50,624 nt of DNA from DATJHM01 sp035493895 (lineage in GTDB: Bacteria > Chloroflexota > Ktedonobacteria > Ktedonobacterales > Ktedonobacteraceae): NCBI GenBank assembly GCA_035493895.1, contig DATJHM010000161.1:1-50624 (forward strand), written 5' to 3'. Positions 33,127-41,381 of the stretch are shown here, piece by piece. A program made the translations under genes and the position numbers. Positions within the stretch are counted from its first letter, which is position 1; every line of letters starts with the position of its first letter. The notes under the pieces are model-generated. The model saw only the letters and a program-made list of their open reading frames with translations, searched no databases and was not told the origin of the DNA.

Positions 33127-34611
33127 ATGAGCGATCAAGTCAATAAGAAACCACCAATCACAACGGATGATTCGGGCATTCCTGCCGCAAGCGATGACCA
33201 TTCGCTTTCTGTAGGCGCCAATGGACCTCTTCTGCTGCAAGACCACTACCTGGTTGAGAAGTTAGCGCAGTTCAACCGCGAGCGTGTTCCTGAGCGTGTC
33301 GTGCATGCGAGAGGGACAGGTGCCTTTGGCTATTTTGAGGTAACTGCCGATGTGTCCCGGTGGACCAAAGCCGCCTTCCTCAATGGTGTCGGGAAGCGCA
33401 CGCCTCTCGTGATTCGTCTCTCGACCGTTGCCGGTGAGCTGGGCTCTGCTGACGCGGTGCGCGATCCACGTGGTTTCGCCGTCAAATTCTACACGGAAGA
33501 GGGGAACTACGATCTGGTCGGGAACAATACGCCGATCTTTTTCATCCGCGATGCCATTAAGTTCCCGGATTTCATCCACTCGCAGAAGCGTGTCCCGAGC
33601 ACGGGTCTCCCGAGCCATAGTGCGCAGTGGGATTTCTGGTCTTTATACCCTGAGTCCGCTCACCAGGTGACCTACCTGATGACCGATCGTGGGACGCCCC
33701 GCACTTTACGCCACATGAATGGCTATGGGAGTCACACGTATATGTGGATCAATGCGCAAGGCGAGAAGTTCTGGGTGAAATACCACTTTATCAGTGAACA
33801 AGGGGTGGAGAACTTCACCGATGCAGAGGCAGGGGCTATGGCGGGTCAGGACCCGAACTTCCATCGCCGCGATCTGATTGAGGCGATCGAGCGGAAGGAC
33901 TATCCATCCTGGCAGTTGAAGATGCAGATCATGCCTTATGCAGACGCCGCTACCTATCGCTTCAATCCCTTCGATCTGACCAAGATCTGGCCGCACAGCG
34001 ACTATCCGTTGATTACGATTGGTCGTATGGTTCTTGACCGCAACCCGGCGAATATGTTCAATGATATTGAGCAACTTGCGACATCTCCGGCCAACATGGT
34101 CCCTGGTATCGCTGCCAGCCCGGATAAGATGTTACAGGGCCGCATCTTCAGCTATCCAGATGCGCACCGCTATCGCATCGGCACCAACTACAATCAGTTG
34201 CCAGTCAATCGGCCACAGAACGAAGTGCATAACTACAATAAAGATGGTTCGATGAGCTTCTATCACAATGGGAACCAGCCTCACTATTCCCCGAATACGT
34301 TCAATGGTCCCCAGGTCGATGCTCAACGCTATGGCGAGCCTGAGGGCGTGGTGATCGATGGTGAGATGATGCGTACGGCGTACACGCTGCGTGCTGACGA
34401 CAACGACTTTATTCAGCCCGGCAATCTCTACCGTCACGTGCTGGACGAGACGGAGAAGGAGCATCTGGTCACCAATATTGTTGCTCACATGAGCCAGGGT
34501 CTTGACCGCGCTTTGCAGGAGCGCGTCATTAAAACGTACTGGTCGCAGGTCGATCCGGATCTGGGTCGCCGCGTAGCCGCTGGTCTCGGCCTTGTGGTGA
34601 GCGCGCGATAG
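33127..34611 (+). CDS. katA: Monofunctional heme catalase (clade 3-like)
   Basis: Converts H2O2 to water and oxygen. 494 residues from ATG 33127, with GGAG six bases upstream; an in-frame TTG at 33115 overlaps that ribosome site. Key residues are in place: His60 in RVVHARGTGAFG, Asn133 in DLVGNNTPIFFIRD and the proximal heme ligand Tyr343 in RIFSYPDAHRYR. The short length and lack of a C-terminal flavodoxin-like domain fit small-subunit clade 3 enzymes. It is cytoplasmic. Its upstream region carries OhrR-type operators and the divergent ohrR-like gene, so peroxide induction through that sensor is likely. An intrinsic terminator follows. Confidence 0.96.
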   Translation: MSDQVNKKPPITTDDSGIPAASDDHSLSVGANGPLLLQDHYLVEKLAQFNRERVPERVVHARGTGAFGYFEVTADVSRWTKAAFLNGVGKRTPLVIRLSTVAGELGSADAVRDPRGFAVKFYTEEGNYDLVGNNTPIFFIRDAIKFPDFIHSQKRVPSTGLPSHSAQWDFWSLYPESAHQVTYLMTDRGTPRTLRHMNGYGSHTYMWINAQGEKFWVKYHFISEQGVENFTDAEAGAMAGQDPNFHRRDLIEAIERKDYPSWQLKMQIMPYADAATYRFNPFDLTKIWPHSDYPLITIGRMVLDRNPANMFNDIEQLATSPANMVPGIAASPDKMLQGRIFSYPDAHRYRIGTNYNQLPVNRPQNEVHNYNKDGSMSFYHNGNQPHYSPNTFNGPQVDAQRYGEPEGVVIDGEMMRTAYTLRADDNDFIQPGNLYRHVLDETEKEHLVTNIVAHMSQGLDRALQERVIKTYWSQVDPDLGRRVAAGLGLVVSAR

Positions 34612-34648
34612 TCGCGTCAGGAGTGGTGGTCAGGGAATAGTGAGATAG

Positions 34649-34700
34649 GGATTGAGCACAAGGGAACCTTCTAAAGCCCTTTGAGCTCAATCCTTTTTTT
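34649..34700 (+). terminator. Intrinsic terminator of the catalase gene
   Basis: GGATTGAGC (34649-34657) and GCTCAATCC (34685-34693) pair, with an additional inner AAGGG/CCCTT pairing, followed by seven T residues (34694-34700). It overlaps the end of the convergent HPP gene. Confidence 0.8.
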
Positions 34701-35442
34701 GCGTGGCTCTACCGCCATCCCCATCTGCATTCCCGGCTGGTTGGCGAGGAGGACTCCAGATTGGATAGGGGATGCCAGCGAGTCGATTGATGGCGAACGC
34801 TTGCATGGTGAGTAAGAGAACCGCGATCATGAGCAGGACCAGTTGTGTGGGTTGCGTCAGGAGGCCGAGCGAGACGATCAGCGTCGTTGCTCCGGCAGGT
34901 GGATGTGGTGCCCGCAGAAGTACCATGAGCCCGGCCGTCAGCCCCAGCGAGAGCGTGGCGGCGATGACGCGTGGCCAGGTTACACCGATCGCGAGAGCCG
35001 GTCCTGCCATCGTCAGGCCCGTCACGACAAGGCTGAAGTATCCGGCGCATACGCCGATCGCGTGACCGATGAGGGTGTTGCGAGGTGATGCGCTCGGGGC
35101 CGTTGGCGTATAGAAAAACAGAAAAGCCGTTGGACCGAGCGAGGGAAAGACAAAAGGCGAGCGTGTAAGTACTGCCAATATGGACATCAGCCCGATACTG
35201 ATACAACCGTTGATGAAGCTAAATAGCGCGAGAACAATCAGGTTCGAGTGATGCGCAAGCAACCAGGGAAGGCGTGCATGCCGCAGGATTCCTTGCAGGA
35301 TATCAGACATCTCGCCGCCAATTGGATGATCGCGATCAATACGACCAAAAACGCGTTTTCCCACATGTCTCTGGAGAGGCGTGTTTCTGCTCCCTTCCTG
35401 TTCGGAGGTTTTTTGTGGATGGGTATCCGACTCCTGGCTCAT
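34687..35442 (-). CDS. HPP-family integral membrane protein
   Basis: 251 residues from ATG 35442; a GTG at 35496 overlapping the preceding stop is an alternative with coupled translation. A polar N-terminus is followed by membrane helices with the family's signatures: SLGPTAFLFFYTPTAPSASP and LMVLLRAPHPPAGATTLIVS, where the HPP triplet occurs as PHPPAG. HPP proteins of cyanobacteria and plant plastids have been shown to transport nitrite. Located at the end of the molybdoenzyme operon, it may move nitrite or a related anion made or used by that enzyme. This link is inferred from position. Confidence 0.85.
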   Translation of the reverse strand: MSQESDTHPQKTSEQEGSRNTPLQRHVGKRVFGRIDRDHPIGGEMSDILQGILRHARLPWLLAHHSNLIVLALFSFINGCISIGLMSILAVLTRSPFVFPSLGPTAFLFFYTPTAPSASPRNTLIGHAIGVCAGYFSLVVTGLTMAGPALAIGVTWPRVIAATLSLGLTAGLMVLLRAPHPPAGATTLIVSLGLLTQPTQLVLLMIAVLLLTMQAFAINRLAGIPYPIWSPPRQPAGNADGDGGRATQKKD

Positions 35443-35492
35443 CTTCTTTTCTATCCTTCCTGCATCTCTGAAAAGCTTTGCCTGCGCGAATC

Positions 35493-35831
35493 TCACTTTC
35501 CCTCAATATGATGGTGTGGCCAAAAAGTGATGATCAGGGCGAGGAGAAAGCCAAGGAAGCTTACCAGCGTCAACCATCCCAGATGAGTTGTGTGCCCTGA
35601 AAGTAACTCATTGAGCGCATTGGTAACGAGCCAGAGCTGGACAATAACAATGACTGCGACCAGAAAGATCTGGCCCTGGACGATCGCTGTTCGTCCGGGG
35701 ATGCCTATATAGCTGGGACCGGGCCTCGGCCCCTGTGGCCCCTGAGGGGGACGGTGCACGGGGGGATCGTCAGGATTGGCTCGTGGGAGGTGTTGGGCCA
35801 TACGCCCGGTTTCTTCTGTATTTCTGCTCAT
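35493..35831 (-). CDS. DUF6755-like small membrane protein
   Basis: 112 residues. The first 45 are proline-rich and polar (HLPRANPDDPPVHRPPQGPQ); two helices follow, about GQIFLVAVIVIVQLWLVTNA and LTLVSFLGFLLALIITF, ending in a His-rich tail (WPHHHIEG). The start overlaps the Rieske stop (ATGA) with AAGGTGG upstream. Small proteins of this type occur beside Rieske and cytochrome b-like genes; I assign DUF6755 from memory of that context. It is probably an accessory membrane subunit of the redox complex. Confidence 0.55.
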   Translation of the reverse strand: MSRNTEETGRMAQHLPRANPDDPPVHRPPQGPQGPRPGPSYIGIPGRTAIVQGQIFLVAVIVIVQLWLVTNALNELLSGHTTHLGWLTLVSFLGFLLALIITFWPHHHIEGK

Positions 35832-36400
35832 CGTGGTACCACCTTCACTGCATAAATGATCCCATCATGCACTGCCAGCTCGATCAACGGAAGAGGGCGC
35901 GTAGGAGGTCCGGCCAGCACATTCCCGGTGGCTGCGTCAAAGAGTCCCTCGTGGCAAGGGCAAAAGAGCTGTTTGCTCTTCTCCTGGTACGTAACCGCGC
36001 AGGAGAGATGCGTACACACATCGCTATAGGCCACCAGTCCCTTCCCCGGAAAATTGATCAGAATACCCTGTGCATATTGATCCGGAAAATCGAAGACTTT
36101 CCACGTATTCTCGGCCAGTTCCCCGACGTGTGCGACGGGGACAGCCTTGACTTGCTCGCCAGTGGGCAGGTTACCCACAATGGCGAGAAGCCCGGTTGCC
36201 AGGAACAGTGCTCCGGAGCCAGCAAGCAGGAAGCGCAAGGTATCGCGCCGCGTTACGACTTCGTCCTCGTTCCAGGGATAGGGAAACTCTTTGCGCCATT
36301 CCTCCTGGGCGGCTGGGTGTGGCCTCGTCGCTCCTTCCATTTCGGGGGGCAAAAGCGCCTTGTTTGTTGATTGTTCCTGTGGCCTCATCTCCTGTTCCAT
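35828..36400 (-). CDS. Rieske [2Fe-2S] protein, Tat-targeted
   Basis: 190 residues from ATG 36400; AAGGAG is seven bases upstream of it but only one base from another ATG at 36406. Cluster ligands are complete: C129 and H131 in CTHLSC, C147 and H150 in CPCH, with C134 and C149 for the disulfide. Before the domain is VVTRRDTLRFLLAGSGALFL followed by ATGLLAIVG, a twin-arginine signal-anchor, so the folded domain is expected on the outer face with the anchor left in the membrane. It is encoded 16 bases after the ferredoxin gene. Rieske subunits are normal in bc1-type complexes and arsenite oxidase, but unusual next to this kind of molybdoenzyme. Confidence 0.9.
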   Translation of the reverse strand: MEQEMRPQEQSTNKALLPPEMEGATRPHPAAQEEWRKEFPYPWNEDEVVTRRDTLRFLLAGSGALFLATGLLAIVGNLPTGEQVKAVPVAHVGELAENTWKVFDFPDQYAQGILINFPGKGLVAYSDVCTHLSCAVTYQEKSKQLFCPCHEGLFDAATGNVLAGPPTRPLPLIELAVHDGIIYAVKVVPR

Positions 36401-36416
36401 GAACATGCTCCTTCTA

Positions 36417-37205
36417 CTACTTGCTCTCCGCAAAATGGGTGCTACTACTACCAGCAGGTATGGCAGGGACAGTGAATGGTTGTGGTTCGCGTGGCGTCCA
36501 GGGTTGTGGCGGGGCGATGCGCTCCGGTATCCCGGCAGTTTCTGCGTCCACCCACTGATCTGCATTGTGTCCGGCCGTGGCTTGCGGCACCTCACTATTT
36601 TTCCCCAGACTGGCTGCGTCCACCATTGCCATGAGATCGAGGGCCTCGTCTTCTTCTGTCATGATGACGTAGTTTCGTGTGCGTACGCGCTGTCGTCCGA
36701 AGTAGAACGTGTTGACCGGTTTGGCTCCTTGCAAGCCCCGGCCTGCCCCCACCCACTCTTCATAGGTACCATAGAAAAGTGCCTGCGTTGGACAGACCGT
36801 TGCACACATCGGCCCTTTCCCCTGGCTGGTGCGGTCATAGCACAGGTTGCACTTGCGCATGAAATGTCTGGCAATATCGAATTTGGGTACGCCGAACGGA
36901 CAGGCATAGCCGCAGTTTTCACAGTAGATACAGCGCGTCTCATCTGCCTGATGGACGACACCATCGGGACTGACCAGGATGGCCTGCGCCGGGCACACCT
37001 GCGCGCACGGTGCCAGCGGGTCCTCACAGTGCATACACAGCGTTGGCGACGTAGCCACTGTATGATCACGTTCAATATAATCAATGTAGATCATACTTTC
37101 ACCCTTGTGCGTGTCACACTCCCGACAGGCAGCGACGCACGAGCGACATCCGATACATCGCGATGGATCGAGAAAGATCTTTTGAATGGAGACTGTTTCT
37201 GTCAT
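36417..37205 (-). CDS. Ferredoxin subunit with four [4Fe-4S] clusters
   Basis: 262 residues from ATG 37205. Four cysteine groups can be counted: C17-C20-C23-C27, C57-C60-C67-C71, C92-C95-C98-C102 and C119-C122-C134-C138, as in the electron-transfer subunits of DMSO-reductase-family enzymes (FdnH, NrfC, HybA type). The last 100 residues are a Pro/Ala-rich tail without recognisable fold. There is no signal peptide, so it should sit on the cytoplasmic side with the catalytic subunit encoded 31 bases upstream, passing electrons between it and the membrane components. A C-terminal membrane anchor, as in FdnH, is absent. Confidence 0.92.
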   Translation of the reverse strand: MTETVSIQKIFLDPSRCIGCRSCVAACRECDTHKGESMIYIDYIERDHTVATSPTLCMHCEDPLAPCAQVCPAQAILVSPDGVVHQADETRCIYCENCGYACPFGVPKFDIARHFMRKCNLCYDRTSQGKGPMCATVCPTQALFYGTYEEWVGAGRGLQGAKPVNTFYFGRQRVRTRNYVIMTEEDEALDLMAMVDAASLGKNSEVPQATAGHNADQWVDAETAGIPERIAPPQPWTPREPQPFTVPAIPAGSSSTHFAESK

Positions 37206-37236
37206 ACTGCTTCGTTTCCTTTCTCCTGGTATGCCC

Positions 37237-39528
37237 CTATTGAAAGGTGGGTGCTGGTCTGGTGTTTGCGATCGGCAACTCACGACGACGTTTTTGCGCT
37301 GCAACGAGGTCCGCCACATCGAGTTGTTTTGCCCATTCAGGTGGCGCTACTGCCCGGATAGCAGCGGCTGCACAGACCTTATATTCGGGGATTTTCATCA
37401 TTGGTTCCAGTACCGGATTCGTCAATTGATTTGCCGCCTGGGTATGCCCGTAGTGATATGGGATAAAGAGCGTATCGGGGCGAATAGTGCGTACGACGAG
37501 AGCGGGAGCCGTCATTTCGCCGCGCCGTGTGCGTACGGTGATCCAGTCGCCATCCTTGACCCCTAGCTGCTCTGCCGTGCGCTCGTGCATCTCCACCCAG
37601 GGATACGGTGCCATTTCGCGCAGGAATGGTGTGCGCCTCGTCTGGTTCCCGGAAAGGTAGTGATAAATGACACGTCCCGTGGTCAGTATCAGCGGGTAGT
37701 CCTGGTCGGGCTCTTCTGCGGGCGGGATATAGGCAATTGGATGGAAGCGTGCTTTGCCATCGGAGAACCCGAAATGCTGCTCGTACAGGCGCGGCGTTCC
37801 GGGATGATCTTCTGTTGGGCAAGGCCAGAAGACGCCGTTTTGCGCATCAATTTTCTCGTAGGTGATTCCCCAGTAGTCCGATTTTGCGCCCCGTGTACAC
37901 AGACGCAGTTCGTCGAAGAGCTCGCGTGAGGAGTGAAAATTGAAGTACTGTCCCTTGCCGAGGCGGCGAGCCAGATCACAGACGATCTGCCAATCGAGAC
38001 GAGCTTCTCCTGGAGGATCGACGGCTTTATTATATTTAATAACGCGGCCTTCTAAACTGGTCACGGTTCCTTCATCTTCAGCCCAGACATTGCCCGGGAG
38101 CACGATATCGGCGAGTTCGGCCGTCTCCGAGAGAAAAAAGTCTATGACTACAAACAGATCCAGGCCGCGAAATGCCCGCTCAACCGTGTGCTGGTCGGGG
38201 AGAGACACCAGCGGGTTGGAGCAGATCAGGAGGCAGGCGCGTATTTCTTTGCGCAGCATGGCCGGGACCATCAGTGTGGCCGGATAGCCAGCATGAGGGA
38301 GATCTTGCTCATCGATGCCCCAGATCGAGCTGATATAGGCGCGATCCTCCGCATTCTCGATCTCACGGCAGCCGGGCAATTGCGAAGCTTTTTGCCCGAC
38401 TTCGCGGCCTCCCTGTCCATTTCCCTGGCCGGTCAATGTGCCGTAGCCAGCACCAGGGCGTCCGAAATTGCCAGTCGCGAGCGCCAGATTAATGGCAGTG
38501 ACGCCGTTATCGACACCCTTGCTCTGATGTTCCAGGCCGCGTGCCGTATAGATCAGCGCAGCATGAGCCCGTCCATACATACGAGCAGCCTCAACAATAG
38601 CCTCGGGACGCAGTCCGCATACCTTCGCTACGCGCTCCGGCGGATACTGTTCGACGAGCGCTTTTGTCTCTTCCCAGCCTACTGTGCGCTCACGGATGAA
38701 ATCCTCATCAATCAGCCCTTCTTTGAGAATGACATGCAACATGCCATTCAGCAAGGCAGAGTCGGTCCCGGAACGTAAGGGCAGGAAGATATCGGCTGTG
38801 CGCGCGATGGGCGTCTGACGCGGATCGGCTACTATGAGTTTGCAGCCCCGGTCGCGTGCCTGCCATAGGTAGCTGGTAATGATGGGAAAGCACTCGCCAA
38901 TATTGGCACCAATGACGAAAATGCAATCGGCGTGGAGCATATCGCTGATCGGATTGGCGGCGCGATCAATGCCGAGCGAGCGTTCATTTGCGCCCGTAGC
39001 CGAAGACATGCACAGGCGTCCGTTATAGTCAGTGTGGCGTGTGCCCAGGGCAACGCGGGCAAACTTGCCCATCAGGTAGCACTTCTCGTTGGTCATCGAT
39101 GAGCCGCTGAACACGGATACGGCATCATTGCCGGATTCTTGCTGGATCGTCCGAAAGCGTGTGGCAATCGTCTCCAGCACCTCATCCCAACTGGCGCGTT
39201 CTAACGGACTGTTTTTTCCATTGCGGCGCATCAAGGGGTGGGTCAGGCGATCAGGATGGTTCACCGTCTGGTACGCAGTCGCGCCCTTTGGACAAAGCAT
39301 GCCGTGATTGAGTGGAAAGTCTTCTCGAGGCTCGACGCCGACCACCTTTCCCTCTGTGACTTTCAGATACATACCGCATTGCACACCGCAGTAGCAACAA
39401 TGGGTTGGTACATAGCGCTCAATCTCTTTCGTCGATTCCCATTGCGCAGGGGCAGACTTGCCTGTATGAAAATCGAAGGTTTCTCGTTGACGCTGATCGC
39501 GCCGAAACAGACCTTTATCAACACTCAT
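37237..39528 (-). CDS. Molybdopterin oxidoreductase, nitrate reductase/formate dehydrogenase type
   Basis: 763 residues with ATG 39528 after GGAG. The N-terminal [4Fe-4S] site is C44-x2-C47-x3-C51 with C79 in GMLCPKG. The molybdenum ligand is probably Cys173 in NGRLCMSSATGA; RLCMSSA is the form I know from assimilatory and periplasmic nitrate reductases (NasA/NapA), while formate dehydrogenases usually have Cys or Sec followed by His. Later blocks FVIGANIGECFPI, GQGNGQGGREVGQKASQLPG and LTTGRVIYHYLSGNQTRR are standard for the family. No Tat signal, so it is cytoplasmic. Nitrate is the best guess for substrate, supported by the HPP gene downstream; formate remains possible. Confidence 0.85.
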   Translation of the reverse strand: MSVDKGLFRRDQRQRETFDFHTGKSAPAQWESTKEIERYVPTHCCYCGVQCGMYLKVTEGKVVGVEPREDFPLNHGMLCPKGATAYQTVNHPDRLTHPLMRRNGKNSPLERASWDEVLETIATRFRTIQQESGNDAVSVFSGSSMTNEKCYLMGKFARVALGTRHTDYNGRLCMSSATGANERSLGIDRAANPISDMLHADCIFVIGANIGECFPIITSYLWQARDRGCKLIVADPRQTPIARTADIFLPLRSGTDSALLNGMLHVILKEGLIDEDFIRERTVGWEETKALVEQYPPERVAKVCGLRPEAIVEAARMYGRAHAALIYTARGLEHQSKGVDNGVTAINLALATGNFGRPGAGYGTLTGQGNGQGGREVGQKASQLPGCREIENAEDRAYISSIWGIDEQDLPHAGYPATLMVPAMLRKEIRACLLICSNPLVSLPDQHTVERAFRGLDLFVVIDFFLSETAELADIVLPGNVWAEDEGTVTSLEGRVIKYNKAVDPPGEARLDWQIVCDLARRLGKGQYFNFHSSRELFDELRLCTRGAKSDYWGITYEKIDAQNGVFWPCPTEDHPGTPRLYEQHFGFSDGKARFHPIAYIPPAEEPDQDYPLILTTGRVIYHYLSGNQTRRTPFLREMAPYPWVEMHERTAEQLGVKDGDWITVRTRRGEMTAPALVVRTIRPDTLFIPYHYGHTQAANQLTNPVLEPMMKIPEYKVCAAAAIRAVAPPEWAKQLDVADLVAAQKRRRELPIANTRPAPTFQ

Positions 39529-39647
39529 ACCTTGCTCCGTTCTTGCGTATTCCGTCGGGCACTTCAGGATCTTAATAGGTAGACACGGATCTTCTTATAG
39601 ACAGGTGCCAGAGATCTCCTGAGGAGAGATGCTATTCTTTCTTATGC

Positions 39648-40820
39648 TTACAGGAAACGATTGCCACCAGGATCAAGCGCGGCAAGGGTGGCCTGTCCTC
39701 GCATTACGCGTTTACATGATGGGCACAGATCTTGCCACCAGAGCGTGCTCGTCGCTTGCTCTTCCTTCAGGGTTCCGGTTGATTCGGAGCTCTCTTGAGC
39801 AGGCATATCCGTGTGTAACGTATAGTTTTCGCCCACATTGAGCAGTGTTTTTTTGAGATCCTGTATGAAGCGTGCCGGAGCGAACTCGTCGCCACAGCGT
39901 GCGCACTTCTGCATCTCTGTCCCTTCACCAGTACGCCAGTAGAGCTCAATACCGACCGTCGCTGGACGTTCAATAAGATGGAAGAACTTGCCAAAGGGTA
40001 GCGAGATGAGCCAGAGCACCACTACCGTTTCGTGCGTTAGCGAGATGTACCAGTAGTAGGCTCCACCCAGCCAGGCACTGTCAGCAGTTAACGCCAGACC
40101 GCTGACCACGATCGCCATAAGCAAGGCCAGCGGCATGAGATCAAAGCCAAAGCGCTGCACAGAAATCAGCGAGAGATCGTGGAAGCGACGATGAAAGGCC
40201 AGGACGAGCCCGATCAGCAACAGAATGGCCGTGAAATCCAGAGCATGGTAGATCAGAAATCCCAGCAGAGAGGGCGGCGAAAAGGCCAGGAGAGGGAAGC
40301 CGAAGAACCAGACCATGTGTTGTCCAGCTTGCGTCAGCGTCATGCGTATCCAGCCGAAGGTGAGCGAAAAGGTAATAGAGCAGGAGAGAATTACGCCCCA
40401 GAAGATACACTGATGGGTTAACCAGCGATACAGGCCGCGCCGTCGAATAAACTGCTGTGAGAACAGATCGAGAATGGCGGTTGGGATCAGTGTTGTATAG
40501 CGGCGAAAGTTCTCGTAGGAGAAAAAGAGTTGCCAGCTTCTTTTCCAGTAGCGGCCCGTTTGTGGGCGAGCCAACCAGAAACTGTATTTGTACGTGACCG
40601 CAGCCACGGCGAAGATCGAGGCGACTGCGTAGCCGATGAGCGCGGCGTCGAACCAGTGAAAGCCTCGTGATCCCAGGGCAATCAGTCCGGTAAGAATAGC
40701 GGCGGCGAGGATGCCATACAGGATCGAGCGGAATCGTAGTCCAGGCGACACGTTCCTCGCTCGATGCGAGTTCGATGTTGTCGAAATGTGTTGATCGGCA
40801 CGTTGTTGTGCTTTTAGCAT
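39648..40820 (-). CDS. NarI-like heme b membrane subunit with CxxC/CxxC tail
   Basis: 390 residues from ATG 40820, with AAGGAGAG upstream. It has about six membrane helices and several membrane His residues suited to bind heme b (LTHQCIFWG, IYHALDFTAILLL, LTHETVVVLWL, FHLIERPA), as in nitrate reductase gamma and heterodisulfide reductase HdrE-type subunits. After the last helix a soluble tail carries CARCGDEF and, about 80 residues later, LCPSCKRV, two CxxC pairs that could hold Zn or a rubredoxin-type Fe. It is the first gene of the operon and would exchange electrons with the quinone pool and pass them to or from the ferredoxin and molybdenum subunits. Confidence 0.8.
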   Translation of the reverse strand: MLKAQQRADQHISTTSNSHRARNVSPGLRFRSILYGILAAAILTGLIALGSRGFHWFDAALIGYAVASIFAVAAVTYKYSFWLARPQTGRYWKRSWQLFFSYENFRRYTTLIPTAILDLFSQQFIRRRGLYRWLTHQCIFWGVILSCSITFSLTFGWIRMTLTQAGQHMVWFFGFPLLAFSPPSLLGFLIYHALDFTAILLLIGLVLAFHRRFHDLSLISVQRFGFDLMPLALLMAIVVSGLALTADSAWLGGAYYWYISLTHETVVVLWLISLPFGKFFHLIERPATVGIELYWRTGEGTEMQKCARCGDEFAPARFIQDLKKTLLNVGENYTLHTDMPAQESSESTGTLKEEQATSTLWWQDLCPSCKRVMRGQATLAALDPGGNRFL

Positions 40821-40885
40821 CAATCTCTCCTTGTTGACATTGAGAGAAAAGAACGATCCTCATTTCTTTCCAGTCTGAGAAAGGC

Positions 40886-40945
40886 GCCTGAAACGGTTCG
40901 TATCCACTCCACCCCGTCGTGAAATGGATACGAACCGTTTCAGGC
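40886..40945 (-). terminator. 20-bp perfect inverted repeat just after a small ORF
   Basis: The arms 40886-40905 and 40926-40945 (GCCTGAAACGGTTCGTATCC and its complement) match at all 20 positions around a 20-base loop. On the minus strand it starts at the base after the stop of the small ORF and is followed by a short CTTTCTC run, so it can act as that gene's terminator or as an attenuator in the leader of the molybdoenzyme operon. A small mobile repeat is also possible. Confidence 0.6.
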
Positions 40946-41149
40946 TCATTTCTGTATCGGGTTACGATACATATAGTCAGTATAACACATTTTTGCGTTA
41001 CACATTGGCGGGAATATTACGCAATGATCACGGTTCAGGATGATCTGGTTGCGAATGTCGCCGAAGCTTTCGATGCGCTCTTGAGGGGAGTTACTGTAAG
41101 CGTTGATCACGTCTGTGTTGGTCACGTCTGTCATCGTTTTTTCCTGCAT
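40946..41149 (-). CDS. Possible small Cys-containing peptide gene
   Basis: 67 residues from ATG 41149 (AGGGA upstream), or 62 from ATG 41134, which has AGGA at good spacing. The N-terminal half is polar and acidic (MTDVTNTDVINAYSNSPQER), the C-terminal half is shorter-chained, aromatic and has three Cys (HCVIFPPMCNAKMCYTDYMY). This leader-and-core look recalls ribosomal peptide precursors, but no modifying enzyme or exporter is nearby and I recognise no family. Support for a real gene comes from its ribosome site and from the 20-bp hairpin that starts immediately after its stop codon. Confidence 0.35.
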   Translation of the reverse strand: MQEKTMTDVTNTDVINAYSNSPQERIESFGDIRNQIILNRDHCVIFPPMCNAKMCYTDYMYRNPIQK

Positions 41150-41381
41150 ATCTATCCCTGCTCCCGCACTTGCGTCACTTCTGCTCGAACCGGTGCAAGA
41201 GATGGGAGCTAGAACGTCGATCACGTGATGGAATGATAGCCTGAAAGCCCGGCAGATTTAACGCAGGAAAATCCGGATCTTTCTGAGAGTAGACGCCAGC
41301 ATGGCAGTTGAAAATGGTATGGTATACGCGCAGGCAAGCAGCAATCCACCACTATACATAGAAGAATAAGGGGAGAAGCCA

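Noticed and set aside
36291..37361. 356-codon plus-strand frame
   Set aside because: Antisense to the four-cluster ferredoxin gene; the many Cys codons are read from the wrong strand.
40824..40945. Molybdenum-cofactor riboswitch before the molybdoenzyme operon
   Set aside because: The leader is one long simple hairpin; I could not match it to the multi-stem pattern of that RNA class.
40919..41212. 97-codon plus-strand frame
   Set aside because: It begins in the hairpin arm and lies antisense to the better supported small minus-strand ORF, without a ribosome site.
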